Origin: Dyadobacter jejuensis
GTDB taxonomy: Bacteria; Bacteroidota; Bacteroidia; Cytophagales; Spirosomataceae
Length of the DNA: 64,000 nt
Reading direction: 5' to 3'
Assembly (NCBI RefSeq): GCF_003149085.1
Contig: NZ_QGDT01000008.1
Span: 176,208-240,207 of the forward strand
Shown one piece after another: positions 1 through 8,805 of the stretch. How positions within the stretch are numbered: the stretch's first letter is position 1; the number at the start of each line of letters is the position of its first letter. A program made the translations under genes and the position numbers. The notes under the pieces were generated by a model, which was not told the DNA's origin, did no database searches, and saw only the letters and a program-made list of their open reading frames with translations.

Positions 1-1
1 A

Positions 2-271
2 GAACGCTATGGAGACATGGTGAGTCATTTCCTATTGATTAGCAATGAAGGTAGCGCCTTAAATGACGAATGGATGAATACCTTCACCACCTTGTCTAAA
101 GAGCATTCCTTGCTGGTTGGTTTCGGACTGGACCATGAATATTCCGTAGCTGCACTTACAGAACTACTCCCCACGATTGGTATAGCCCTAAGAGGAAGCG
201 AGGAAATACGTCCTGGATTCAAAGATTTTGGCAGTATGATGGATATACTGGAAGCCTTAGAGGAAGACTGA
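2..271 (+). CDS. trpF: C-terminal part of a probable phosphoribosylanthranilate isomerase (partial)
   Basis: The reading frame is already open at the first base of the window, so this is the 3' end of a longer gene; about 89 residues are visible. The last third (GIALRGSEEIRPGFKDF, then DILEAL) resembles the end of TrpF proteins, where a glycine-rich phosphate-binding segment is followed by an xEIxPGxKDF motif and a short helix. TrpF is a TIM-barrel enzyme of tryptophan synthesis that isomerises phosphoribosylanthranilate. The catalytic N-terminal Cys lies outside the window, so the assignment rests on the tail only. Nothing tryptophan-related lies downstream; upstream context is not visible. 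Confidence 0.5.
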   Translation, partial: ERYGDMVSHFLLISNEGSALNDEWMNTFTTLSKEHSLLVGFGLDHEYSVAALTELLPTIGIALRGSEEIRPGFKDFGSMMDILEALEED

Positions 272-415
272 CCCCCCTCGGCTCAACACGCCCTCCTTGT
301 AGTTGAATACTGCTATTTCGCCATTTAACCCAGCCTAAAACCAGTTATAAACTTCCGTTATGAAGTATCTTGCATAACATACTACCTTTGATTACAAACT
401 TAATGAAACTGAACT

Positions 416-1018
416 ATGGAAAAGAAATTGCACCGTATACCAGAGCAAGCCGTTGTAGGAGGAGTAGCTGCCGGCATAGCCCAGTATATGCAAATCGATG
501 TGGTCATCATACGCGTTCTGATGGTCGTCATGTTAATTTTACCCATCCCACCTAGTTTTGGCTGGACTGGCCTATTATATATAATCCTTTGGGCGGTATT
601 ACCCACTGGGCCTGCTTATTCTACCCCTTTGCAAGGTGATAGTTTTAGGGATAACCTCCCTAACTTCGACCCTTTCGGAGACAAAAAAAAATCGGATCAG
701 ACCATCATGATATTAGGCGGGGCTTTGGTTTTCTTTGGAATTGTGATGCTCGTTGATGACCTGCCGATCTGGTATCAGGTAAAACGATACTTTTGGCCTC
801 TGCTCCTTATCAGTATTGGGGCGTTTCTAATCCTAAGACAAAGGGACCAAAGGAACGAGGAAAGTAATGGCTTTTCAAGCCCTCCTCCAACCAACCCTAC
901 GCCGCCAAGTCCTGAAACCACTTGGACTGGTGCGGACACCCCCGACTCAACCATCCCCAAAGAAAAGGGTGATGATGATGAAGCACAAGACGACGACTCC
1001 GTAATCCGGGTGAATTAA
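416..1018 (+). CDS. PspC domain membrane protein
   Basis: 200 residues. The first 65 residues form a PspC domain: a basic start (KKLHRIPEQAVVGGVAAG), the motif RVLMVV, and a hydrophobic helix ending in LLYIILWAVLP. A second pair of hydrophobic segments lies at about residues 98-145. The C-terminal 50 residues are Pro/Thr-rich then strongly acidic (EKGDDDEAQDDD) and look disordered. PspC proteins sense or buffer inner-membrane stress; in Bacteroidota they commonly sit beside LiaF-like proteins, as here, where two such genes follow on the same strand with gaps of 48 and 13 bp. The three probably form one envelope-stress operon. Exact function is not known from sequence. Confidence 0.85.
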   Translation: MEKKLHRIPEQAVVGGVAAGIAQYMQIDVVIIRVLMVVMLILPIPPSFGWTGLLYIILWAVLPTGPAYSTPLQGDSFRDNLPNFDPFGDKKKSDQTIMILGGALVFFGIVMLVDDLPIWYQVKRYFWPLLLISIGAFLILRQRDQRNEESNGFSSPPPTNPTPPSPETTWTGADTPDSTIPKEKGDDDEAQDDDSVIRVN

Positions 1019-1066
1019 CCCTCCCGGGGTAAGTCTACTTTCTGTTCACCATAAACTACCTAAGAG

Positions 1067-1243
1067 ATGTATACAAGAAATGTAATATGGGGTCTTATAT
1101 TGATCCTAGTGGGGTGTTTTTTTCTTATAGAAGAATTTACACACTTCGATTTTGGCAGATATTTTTGGCCGATTGTGCTCATTTTTTCTGGAGGATTAAT
1201 GCTGCTAAAAAACTATCTCAAAACGAATCATCACACGGACTAA
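1067..1243 (+). CDS. Small LiaI/LiaF-type membrane protein (58 aa)
   Basis: A 58-residue ORF between the PspC and LiaF-like genes. It has two predicted membrane helices (about residues 6-20 and 33-47) separated by a short loop with the motif FGRYFWPIVLIFSGG. The FWPxxLIxxG pattern is the same as that at the N-terminus of the next protein (FWPILLIVAG), so both carry the LiaI/LiaF-like transmembrane unit. The start ATG follows a weak AAGAG. Position inside an evenly spaced three-gene run supports that it is real. Its role is unknown; a membrane partner of the neighbouring stress proteins is the natural guess. Confidence 0.75.
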   Translation: MYTRNVIWGLILILVGCFFLIEEFTHFDFGRYFWPIVLIFSGGLMLLKNYLKTNHHTD

Positions 1244-1256
1244 ACGACACAACAAG

Positions 1257-2276
1257 ATGAAATCTAACAAAAGTATGGTTTGGGGTGGACTCCTACTCAT
1301 TTTTGGCACCCTCTGGTTATTTCGCTTGCTTGGCTGGCTCAATGTGGATTGGGCATATATCCTTCCATTTTGGCCTATTTTGCTCATCGTAGCGGGATTG
1401 ATGCTCATAGTATCCAGGCCCAATAGTTCGGCTAATGGACTGGTGAGTCTCCTAATTACCCTAGCTGTTATAGGTGGGATTGCCAATAAAACCAATGGTA
1501 AGCTACACCGTCAAGGTGACTGGAACTTTGGCTGGAACGACCGTGACAGGGACTCTAATCACTGGAGTTGGCCTCATGATGACCAGGACGAAGAGACGCA
1601 GGACGAAGATTACCTGTCCGAAAAAAAAAACCAGTCAGGGCGGGTCAGAACGGGGAATTACAGCTACGACATGGATGATAATCCTACCCACGCTACCTTA
1701 AATCTGGAAGGTGGAGCAGGGAAGTTCTCTTTAAAAGGTAGTACCGACCAATTGTTTGAAGCCAGCACCAAGTCTAACGTAGTGGGCTTTGTGGCCAGTC
1801 GCACCTCCAATAAGCTTAATAAGTCGACAACCGTCAACCTTAAAATGGAAGAAGGCAAACTATCCGTAAAAAATGGCCATATCACCAACGAAGCCTCCAT
1901 CAAGCTCAATCCATCCCCTATTTGGACGGTAGATATGGGACTGGGAGCGGGAAAGGGGGATTTCGATTTCAGCCCATTCAAAGTTGAGAAGATGAAAATC
2001 AGCACGGGAGTGGCCGATATGGACATACGCTTGGGGAGCATCCATGATCACGTACAAGTGGATGTAGAAGCTGGAGTAGCCTCTATTACTTTCGAAGTAC
2101 CTCAAGAAATGGGTTGTGAAGTTCATTTGGAGGGAGCCTTGAATGTAAAATCCATGGACGATTTGGAGAAGCAAAATAATGGTTACTACCGCTCTCCAGG
2201 CTTCGAATCGGCCACAAAAAAAGTCGTAATTAACTTTGAAGGAGGACTTACAAAGGTGAAGGTAAAACGCTATTAG
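1257..2276 (+). CDS. LiaF-like membrane-anchored protein
   Basis: 339 residues. Residues 1-80 hold the LiaI/LiaF-type helices (WGGLLLIFGTLWLF, FWPILLIVAGLMLIV, LLITLAVIGGIANK). An acidic, low-complexity linker follows (about 90-130). Residues 140-339 are a beta-rich domain with repeated GxGxGxxDFDFSPFKV and GVADMDIRLG segments, typical of the DUF4097/LiaF C-terminal beta-helix fold. LiaF proteins act as membrane-bound inhibitors of envelope stress signalling in Firmicutes; in Bacteroidota the role is not established. It starts 13 bp after the small membrane protein and is probably the last gene of the operon. Confidence 0.75.
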   Translation: MKSNKSMVWGGLLLIFGTLWLFRLLGWLNVDWAYILPFWPILLIVAGLMLIVSRPNSSANGLVSLLITLAVIGGIANKTNGKLHRQGDWNFGWNDRDRDSNHWSWPHDDQDEETQDEDYLSEKKNQSGRVRTGNYSYDMDDNPTHATLNLEGGAGKFSLKGSTDQLFEASTKSNVVGFVASRTSNKLNKSTTVNLKMEEGKLSVKNGHITNEASIKLNPSPIWTVDMGLGAGKGDFDFSPFKVEKMKISTGVADMDIRLGSIHDHVQVDVEAGVASITFEVPQEMGCEVHLEGALNVKSMDDLEKQNNGYYRSPGFESATKKVVINFEGGLTKVKVKRY

Positions 2277-2524
2277 TCCCACATAAAGTTTGGAATAATA
2301 AATATATCATGGAAATAGTGGTCAGGATATGGCTCTATTTCCATTTTTTATTTGGTCAAAAAGCAATCCATTTATTAACTTATTGCTAATTTTTATTGAT
2401 TCATCACAATAAAAGGCCCTATATTCGTTAATCCAATAGGTACTTGCCTCAGCAAAATGGTGGTTGCCATTTGCTGGCACTATTTATGTAATGAATCAAA
2501 ATTAAAAACCAAACTTGCAATCAA
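2277..2524. other. Intergenic region with a hairpin upstream of the 71-aa ORF
   Basis: 248 bp without a gene. AT-rich; a hairpin with arms AGCAAAATGG and CCATTTGCT (one bulge) lies at about 2451-2475, roughly 50 bp before the next start codon. No T-run follows on either strand, so it is not an obvious terminator; it could be a 5' leader structure. Confidence 0.4.
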
Positions 2525-2740
2525 ATGAAGACGTATCAGTTGAATATACTCGTCGACAAGGAAGAGCATAATGTCTTGGAGCTCTTAGACCAGTTAGTTG
2601 ACAAGAACATTATCCAGGTTCAAAAAGTAGGTCGTACGATGGTAGCTGCCAACGAGCAGCAAATTGAGGAAATTATAGAGGAGTCGGAGTTGGGCCCCTA
2701 TTATTCTGATAAAGAAGCTAGGGCAATCCTCAATCTATAA
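2525..2740 (+). CDS. Small hypothetical protein (71 aa)
   Basis: 71 residues, acidic, predicted alpha/beta then helical. It has the look of small antitoxin-like proteins common in Bacteroidota: an N-terminal strand (KTYQLNILVD), a helix (EEHNVLELLDQLVD), and a C-terminal acidic helix ending YYSDKEARAILNL. No toxin-like ORF follows; the next gene is a lipoprotein on the other strand. Family function is not known to me. Solid start ATG after an A-rich stretch (GCAATCAA). Confidence 0.6.
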   Translation: MKTYQLNILVDKEEHNVLELLDQLVDKNIIQVQKVGRTMVAANEQQIEEIIEESELGPYYSDKEARAILNL

Positions 2741-2761
2741 GCAAGTCCTAGTAGAAGTGAC

Positions 2762-3124
2762 TCATTGCTTTTGAATAGATACCACTTTAATCTCGTCCAT
2801 GGGCAATAGGGTTCCCCAGCCGCAGGTCACCTCTCTTTTGTTACCTGTGCGGCTATATCGGAGCCGAACGTTGGTAGTACTGTAGCTCGACTCCAGGCTT
2901 CCGAGTTCGGCTTCGATCAGTTTTAAGGACGCTTCTGAAGCCACTAAGGATGCTATAGTAGAGTCGGCCTGAAATACTTGAAAATGCCAGGAACAACCAT
3001 CAGCGGCAAGCATATTCACCCATTTTGCGTCTCGTTCTACCACATCTTGCTGCAGTTCGCCAACCTTTTCAGACTGACAGGCCCCAAAAATCAGCACAGC
3101 CATAAGCATAGTCCAAATCCTCAT
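2762..3124 (-). CDS. Putative lipoprotein of unknown function (121 aa)
   Basis: The ATG at 3124 is preferred over the one 48 bp upstream because it gives a proper signal sequence: MRIWTMLMAVLIFGAC, with a lipobox FGAC (Cys16) followed by QSEK. The mature part has a short possible coiled coil (GELQQDVVERD) and a beta-rich end with TCGWGTLLP. Likely anchored to the outer or inner membrane. No family recognised. It lies downstream of the beta-glucosidase gene end but is a separate unit, as it starts 80 bp before that gene's stop on the same strand. Confidence 0.6.
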   Translation of the reverse strand: MRIWTMLMAVLIFGACQSEKVGELQQDVVERDAKWVNMLAADGCSWHFQVFQADSTIASLVASEASLKLIEAELGSLESSYSTTNVRLRYSRTGNKREVTCGWGTLLPMDEIKVVSIQKQ

Positions 3125-3203
3125 TTTTTTAAGCGGTTGTATCGTTTTAAAATTAAAAATCAGGTATGGCATATGATTAACCTAGGAGCGTAACACATGC
3201 CTG

Positions 3204-4616
3204 CTACTTTGAGAGACGCGGTGCACTATGTTTTGGTTGTAAGACGACGGCATTTTCTTCTTCGGCGCCTAAAAATTGTGCAAACCACTTGGCAGAATCC
3301 TTCCAAATCCGTTCTTGGGTATCGAAATCGACATAGATCAGCCCAAATCGGGCGGTATACCCAACGGCCCATTCGAAATTATCCATTAGCGTCCAGGCAA
3401 AATAGCCCTTCACCTGAACGCCCTGTCGTTTGGCCTTTAGGATAGCAGCCAGATACTCCCTAAAAAAAGCGGTCCGTTCCACGTCGGCTACGCTTCCATC
3501 CACAAGCTTATCCTCAAAGGCGGCACCATTTTCAGAGATAATGATAGGTGGCAGGTTCGGATAATTAGCAAATTGCCGTAGAATATCAAACATACCATCC
3601 GGTGCTATCTCCCAGCCCATGGCCGTTATGGGCTTCTTACGCTCGAGAGCAGGTATTTCTTTGAGCCATAGGATGGGCCTCAGATAGGAATGGGTAACGA
3701 CCACACTAAAATAATTTTGGAGGCCGATGAAATCAAAATCAAATTTCAGCTTATCATCATCCCCAGGAAGCATGTATTTCTTAATATTGGCCAGATAAGG
3801 AAATACATCTGAAGGGTAGCCCAGGCCCAAAGCCGGTTCAATAAACAATCTGTTCATGACGGCATCGGCACGACTGGCAGCGCGCAGGTCCTTGGGCGTG
3901 TCGGTTAGGGGTCGAACGGCAGAGCAGGACAAAGCAGTACCAATATTGGCATCGGCTACCCCATTGCGAACCAACCGGCCCGCCTCCGCTTGGCACAGGG
4001 CCAAATGATGCACGACGGGTAAAAAATTAAAAAGGCCCATTCGCCCGGGTGCATGTAAGCCGGTGGTATAGCCCAAGCCAGCGGTAGCCATGGGCTCATT
4101 CATGACGATCCAGTTCCGGACCCTTGCCCCAAAGGCATCGATACACACTTGTGTGTAGGCTGCGAACCAATCTACCACCTCCCGGTTTTTCCATCCACCC
4201 CGTTGCTCCAGTGCCAAAGGGAGATCCCAGTGATAAAGGGTTAACCAAGGCTCTATCCCCAGGTCCTGACAGGCATCTAAAATACGGTTATAGAAATCGA
4301 TTCCTTCCTGATTCACCTCACCGACGCCCTCTGGAAGCAACCGCGACCATGATATTGAAAAACGAAAGTGCTTCAAACCTAACTTCACCACCTGTTGTAG
4401 GTCTTCCTCAAAGCGGTTATAAAAGTCGCAGGCAAGGTCGGCAGTGCTACCATCTTTAATTTTACCCTTTTTTTTAACAAACTCGTCCCAAATGCACGGA
4501 CCTCGCCCGTGCTCGTCCGTGGCTCCCTCTATTTGATAGGCCGCCGTGGCCGTTCCCCAAAGGAAATCCTCTCCAAATTCAGACTTGTCAAAAGGTATAT
4601 CGAATCGATAGGACAT
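3204..4616 (-). CDS. Family GH1 beta-glucosidase
   Basis: 470 residues, normal for GH1. Family N-terminal signature FLWGTATAAYQIEGA at about residues 18-32; acid/base glutamate in NEP at about 173-175; nucleophile glutamate in ISENG at about 360-364; sugar-binding ENFEWAxGYTARFGL-type segment near residue 410 (DNFEWAVGYTARFGL). It hydrolyses beta-linked gluco- or galactosides. No signal peptide, so cytoplasmic action on imported disaccharides is expected. It stands alone between unrelated genes; no transporter or regulator is adjacent. Confidence 0.95.
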   Translation of the reverse strand: MSYRFDIPFDKSEFGEDFLWGTATAAYQIEGATDEHGRGPCIWDEFVKKKGKIKDGSTADLACDFYNRFEEDLQQVVKLGLKHFRFSISWSRLLPEGVGEVNQEGIDFYNRILDACQDLGIEPWLTLYHWDLPLALEQRGGWKNREVVDWFAAYTQVCIDAFGARVRNWIVMNEPMATAGLGYTTGLHAPGRMGLFNFLPVVHHLALCQAEAGRLVRNGVADANIGTALSCSAVRPLTDTPKDLRAASRADAVMNRLFIEPALGLGYPSDVFPYLANIKKYMLPGDDDKLKFDFDFIGLQNYFSVVVTHSYLRPILWLKEIPALERKKPITAMGWEIAPDGMFDILRQFANYPNLPPIIISENGAAFEDKLVDGSVADVERTAFFREYLAAILKAKRQGVQVKGYFAWTLMDNFEWAVGYTARFGLIYVDFDTQERIWKDSAKWFAQFLGAEEENAVVLQPKHSAPRLSK

Positions 4617-4672
4617 GAGGCAAATTGGTATATGAAGGTGTAAAAGTAATTTTTAGGAGTTATATAAAAAAA

Positions 4673-4708
4673 TTATCGCTCCACCCATCAAAATGGATGA
4701 AGCGATAA
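4673..4708 (-). terminator. Terminator after the T9SS repeat protein gene
   Basis: Stem TTATCGCT/AGCGATAA with an inner CATC/GATG pairing. Read on the minus strand it is followed by seven T (4672-4666), giving a Rho-independent terminator for the gene ending at 4743. Confidence 0.8.
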
Positions 4709-4742
4709 GGCATGAGTCAAGGGATATTATGGTAAGGATCTA

Positions 4743-7217
4743 TTAGTGAACGACCCTTATGCGTTTTATAACGACTTCCCCTGCAGAGGTGGTGATGCGC
4801 ATCAGATAAGTATCCTGAGGCAAGGAACGCAAGTCTACTTGATTAGAAACTGTCGGCCTTGCTGAGTAGACGATCCGCCCCCCGGTGTTAATCAGCTCTA
4901 CCTTTGAGATTCGTTCCTGAGCCTCAACCGTAACATGATCGGAGGTTGGGTTAGGATAAACCGCATATTGCATTTCGCGATTCAAGCTAACCGATACGAG
5001 TCGACTGTAGGCAAAGGTACCATCCATATCGACCATCTTCAACCGGTATAAGGACTTTCCTGATATTGGTTTTGGATCGGTAAAATCGTAGTTAACCATG
5101 GCTGTACTAGTTCCTTGTGCGGAGCGCTCCCCTAAGGCCATCCAGTCCTTTCCGTCCACACTTCTTTGTATTTCAAAAAAGTTGGACTGACTCTCAGAAG
5201 TTGTTGCCCAGTTCAACTGCACCTCGCTGTTTTCGGGCATAGCGTCGAACCGTACCAACGTAACCGGCAAAGGAGGTCCCGATTGGGTGAGACAGATGGC
5301 GTCTATGATGAGCAAATCCCCATCCGAGCTACCCTTGATACTAATATATTCGGTACCTGCAGGGGCATTTCCACGAAGGGTATACAACTTGAGCCCTACC
5401 GGAGCGGCCGCATAGGCCTTGTCTACCGAGACCCTTACCTCTTCAGAAAGAGACCCTTTGGAGGAATTCAGAAACCCAAGTGAGATTTTCTGATTCCTGG
5501 CTATATCATAAGCCGCCCAAACTTTAAGTTCGAAGCCATTTCCCGATGCTCCTGGCACGTGGACCAATTTGGTAAAAGTGCCAGCACCCGAGAGTACACC
5601 GCTATACGAACCGCAAGCAGCATAGCTCGAATTAGCGGCAAAAGTACCTCCTGTAGAGGTCCACCCGGTGGTATTATTCCCTTCAAAGCCAGGGTTATCT
5701 GTCACCAGATTGCCGGTACACGAAGTACATTCCAATGGCTCGGTAATGGTGAGACATAAGGCATCCACCTTAATATAATCGCCCGTCGTGGTACCACCCA
5801 CCCGAATATACTCGGCTCCGCTAGGGGCTACCGCCGAAAGATTGTACTCATTTAGGCCCTTGGGAGAATCGTCATATACTTTATCGATGGCTACAGTTAC
5901 AGGTTGACCAATTGCGGATTTCGAGGCATTCAGGAAGGTAACAAAGAATTTCTGACCTTTGGAATTATGATAAGCTCCCCAAGCCTTAAGGCTTACGGTT
6001 CTTCCTTCCATCGAATTGACGGGTATATCCTTATAGAAACTTCCAGAGCCACCATAAGCCGCTCCGTAATTCCCACAAACGGCATAGGTAGTACTTGCAC
6101 TGAACGACCCAGAGGTCACAGTCCAGCCATTTGTATTCCCTGCTTCAAAGCCTCCTCCATCGCCCAGAAGATTATTATAACAATTATTACAAACCACCGA
6201 GGGCGAAATCGTGACACAGGCGGCATCTACTTTGATATAGTCACCGGTAGACTCTCCACCGATCACAATAAACTTAGCGCCAGCGGGAGCCACTGCCTGC
6301 AGGTCATACTTATCCAACCCGGTGGGTTGCACATCGAAAACTCTGGTAATATCCACCTTTTTTTGGGTCCCGATCGTTTTTTGATCGGCATCTTGAAATA
6401 TGAGGAAAAACTTCTGACCACTATTTTGATGCTTAGCTCCCCAGATGGACAACGATACCGTTCTACCCGCCAAATCGGACATAGGAATTCTTTTCCAGAA
6501 GGATCCCGGACCCTGAAAAACGGCACCATACTGGCCACAAACTGCGTAGGTTTTACTGGCTGAAAAGCTCTTGCCATCGGTGTACCAACCCGAGGTATTT
6601 CCCGATTCGAAACTTCCGTCATTCCCCAAAAGGTTACCCGCACAGGAAGTACATTCGGCGGGTTCGGCAGCAGTGGCGGTCAGACATGCAGCATCCATTT
6701 TGAAGTAGTTGCCTGAAGAATACATCAGCACCTTCACATATTTGGTTCCTGCGGGTGCCGTGGCCTCTATAGCGTACTTTCGCAAGGCCCTTTGGCTACC
6801 TACGTCGTAGTCCATGTGTACCTCTTTGTTTTGGCTACTTTCAATTTTGGTACCACCACTATCCAAAAAGGTCAGAAAAATAATATGATCGTAACGTGTA
6901 TCATGTGTACCGCCATAGATACTGAAATTAACCTTGGAGCCAGCCGAAACCTGAACTTTTTGATATACGAAGCCAGAGCCCGAAATTAGTCCATTTTTAT
7001 TCCCACATACATTGTAGGCATTGTCGACACTAAAGCTGGTAGATTCACCCTTTTGCCAACTCGCAGTACTCTCAAAACTAGCATTCTGTAAAAGATTCCC
7101 TGCGCAATCGCAGTCATAGGTGGTGGGCGCCAAGGCCATACCATAATAGCTCATGCACATAGCCAGGACAACCAGGCATAATTGCATTTTTTTCACATTT
7201 TTAGGGGTAATTTTCAT
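4743..7217 (-). CDS. Secreted four-repeat protein with T9SS C-terminal sorting domain
   Basis: 824 residues from the ATG at 7217, which puts a signal peptide (basic KITPKNVKK then a hydrophobic core) at the N-terminus; an upstream in-frame ATG at 7265 would add 16 residues. Four tandem domains of about 150 residues follow, each opening with Cys-x-x-Cys/Asp-x-x-Asn-Leu, then FES/FEG and W, and closing with a CLT motif (starts near residues 40, 192, 345 and 500); they resemble carbohydrate-binding jelly-roll modules. After a fibronectin-like stretch (NWATTSESQSNFFEIQRS) comes a type A sorting domain beginning AVYPNPTSD. Exported by the type IX system and cell-surface attached or released. No catalytic domain is visible. 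Confidence 0.8.
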   Translation of the reverse strand: MKITPKNVKKMQLCLVVLAMCMSYYGMALAPTTYDCDCAGNLLQNASFESTASWQKGESTSFSVDNAYNVCGNKNGLISGSGFVYQKVQVSAGSKVNFSIYGGTHDTRYDHIIFLTFLDSGGTKIESSQNKEVHMDYDVGSQRALRKYAIEATAPAGTKYVKVLMYSSGNYFKMDAACLTATAAEPAECTSCAGNLLGNDGSFESGNTSGWYTDGKSFSASKTYAVCGQYGAVFQGPGSFWKRIPMSDLAGRTVSLSIWGAKHQNSGQKFFLIFQDADQKTIGTQKKVDITRVFDVQPTGLDKYDLQAVAPAGAKFIVIGGESTGDYIKVDAACVTISPSVVCNNCYNNLLGDGGGFEAGNTNGWTVTSGSFSASTTYAVCGNYGAAYGGSGSFYKDIPVNSMEGRTVSLKAWGAYHNSKGQKFFVTFLNASKSAIGQPVTVAIDKVYDDSPKGLNEYNLSAVAPSGAEYIRVGGTTTGDYIKVDALCLTITEPLECTSCTGNLVTDNPGFEGNNTTGWTSTGGTFAANSSYAACGSYSGVLSGAGTFTKLVHVPGASGNGFELKVWAAYDIARNQKISLGFLNSSKGSLSEEVRVSVDKAYAAAPVGLKLYTLRGNAPAGTEYISIKGSSDGDLLIIDAICLTQSGPPLPVTLVRFDAMPENSEVQLNWATTSESQSNFFEIQRSVDGKDWMALGERSAQGTSTAMVNYDFTDPKPISGKSLYRLKMVDMDGTFAYSRLVSVSLNREMQYAVYPNPTSDHVTVEAQERISKVELINTGGRIVYSARPTVSNQVDLRSLPQDTYLMRITTSAGEVVIKRIRVVH

Positions 7218-7740
7218 ATCATCTAGTACGTGTAATAAAAAGGTTTGATTTATATACAGGTACAAATTTATACCAATTGTAATAGAATATCTACTATTTA
7301 TTTACGTATAGATATAACATTAAATTACTTATTAAGTAGGCATCAAACTACCTATAATTAATATTTAGAACACTTTTTACCTTCACTTTTAGAGCTATTA
7401 TTACAATAAATTTCGATATGTAGGTTACATTCTAGTACTATTACTATTTTTTGGGTGTATTTAAGCCTGTGTCACCAAAATCATACTTATCCTGAATTAT
7501 CCAATCCGACAAACGCTTATAGTATTTTTTTTAAAAAAAATACAGCATTCGAATTAGTTGACTCCATGATTATACCATACAGCGTTCTACCCTTGTAGGA
7601 GTATCGTAACAATTTTCTAAAAGATAGTATTATTTAACTAAATGAAGGATAGGCACCCTCATGGTTTCCTAGTATACGAAGGGGAGTAGGTGGATAAGTC
7701 GAGAAGAAAAGAGGTGGAGCAAACTACCCTTGTCGAAACC
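7218..7740. other. AT-rich intergenic region with a perfect 22-bp palindrome
   Basis: No credible gene. The region is strongly AT-rich and holds the promoter of the T9SS gene (minus strand). A perfect palindrome at 7522-7543 consists of GTA, eight T, eight A and TAC. ORFs here are short and unsupported. Confidence 0.5.
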
Positions 7741-8793
7741 TTAAGGCCATTTCAAAACCACCTGGTCATCGAGGGGATAGCCCGTACAGGTAAGCACCCA
7801 ATGGTCGGCCAGATCATGATCCGTGAGTACCTCATTGGCAGCCATATACACCTTTCCCTGGCTGCACTGAGCCGCACAGATTCCACAGCTTCCCGCCTTA
7901 CAACTATAGGGAATCGCCAGGCCACTTTCGGCAGCAGCATCCAGAATGGTACTGCCTGCGGGAACGAATAGAGGTAGCTGACGACCCTGAATCACGATGG
8001 AGATATTTTGATTTTGCTGCATCACAGGCTTAGCAGTCGGTGGAGAAGGCACTATAAAATGCTCCTTGCGGATATGATCACGAGAAGCCGCCATAAATCG
8101 CAAAGTAATGTCGACCGTACGCATCAGCGCCTTAGGACCACATAAGAAAAAACGAGCATGCTGCATCGGATAGCGTAGGTTCCCCTCCATCAATGCTTGG
8201 ATACGGCTATTATTGAGCCGGCCACGCAGCCCCTGCCAGTCGTCGGTAGGCTGGCTATGGACTTCTATAAAGCGGAGCCGGGCAGGATACTGTATGGCCA
8301 ACTGGTTTATGGCTTTCGAAAATAAGGAGACTTTTTCGTTTCGACTGGCACTGATCATCAGAATATGCTGGTGTGGCATACTGACGAGCGCATGCTTCAA
8401 AATCGAAAACAAAGGGGTCATTCCACTGCCGGCTCCTACCAGCACCAAGTCGGAGGGAGTGGCTACCTCTTGCTCAGAAATAACGAAACGGCCAGCTGGC
8501 TCCAGCACGTCGAAACAATCACCGACTTTCACTTCCTGAAACCAAAAACGAGAAACAGTCCCGTTTTCGACCCGACGAATCGTAATGGCAGGTTCAGTAT
8601 CCACCTGGGGAGCGGAGCTAAAAGAGTACGAGCGCCGAATGGGCTGATCGTGGAAGTTAAATAAAAAGGTAAGAAACTGTCCGGCGCTATAGACGAGTTT
8701 TTCGCCATCTGTACGTCTTAGTAAAAAAGTTTTGGTAAGGGCATCTTCTTGTTGTATGGCTACTACCGTTACCTGAAAATCGGCCTGGGTCAT
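7741..8793 (-). CDS. PaaE-like ferredoxin-NAD(P)H reductase with C-terminal 2Fe-2S domain
   Basis: 350 residues from the ATG at 8793 (a GTG two codons earlier is possible). N-terminal FAD domain with RRSYSFSSAP at about residues 55-64, NAD-binding GAGSGMTPLFS at about 120-130 and CGPKALM near 225, then a plant-type ferredoxin domain with CKAGSCGIC and a fourth Cys in VLTCTGYP. Order FAD-NAD-2Fe2S matches PaaE/HmpA-type electron-transfer proteins that feed oxygenases, desaturases or hydroxylases. The preceding gene in the same direction stops 12 bp before this start, so the two are almost certainly co-transcribed; no oxygenase is adjacent. Confidence 0.88.
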   Translation of the reverse strand: MTQADFQVTVVAIQQEDALTKTFLLRRTDGEKLVYSAGQFLTFLFNFHDQPIRRSYSFSSAPQVDTEPAITIRRVENGTVSRFWFQEVKVGDCFDVLEPAGRFVISEQEVATPSDLVLVGAGSGMTPLFSILKHALVSMPHQHILMISASRNEKVSLFSKAINQLAIQYPARLRFIEVHSQPTDDWQGLRGRLNNSRIQALMEGNLRYPMQHARFFLCGPKALMRTVDITLRFMAASRDHIRKEHFIVPSPPTAKPVMQQNQNISIVIQGRQLPLFVPAGSTILDAAAESGLAIPYSCKAGSCGICAAQCSQGKVYMAANEVLTDHDLADHWVLTCTGYPLDDQVVLKWP

Positions 8794-8805
8794 GATCACT
8801 AATCG

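Noticed and set aside
1860..2282. 140-residue minus-strand ORF
   Set aside because: Antisense shadow of the LiaF-like gene; no domain or plausible start context.
5904..6563. 219-residue ORF on the + strand
   Set aside because: Antisense to the repeat domains of the T9SS protein; no recognisable domain and it results from the repetitive codon pattern.
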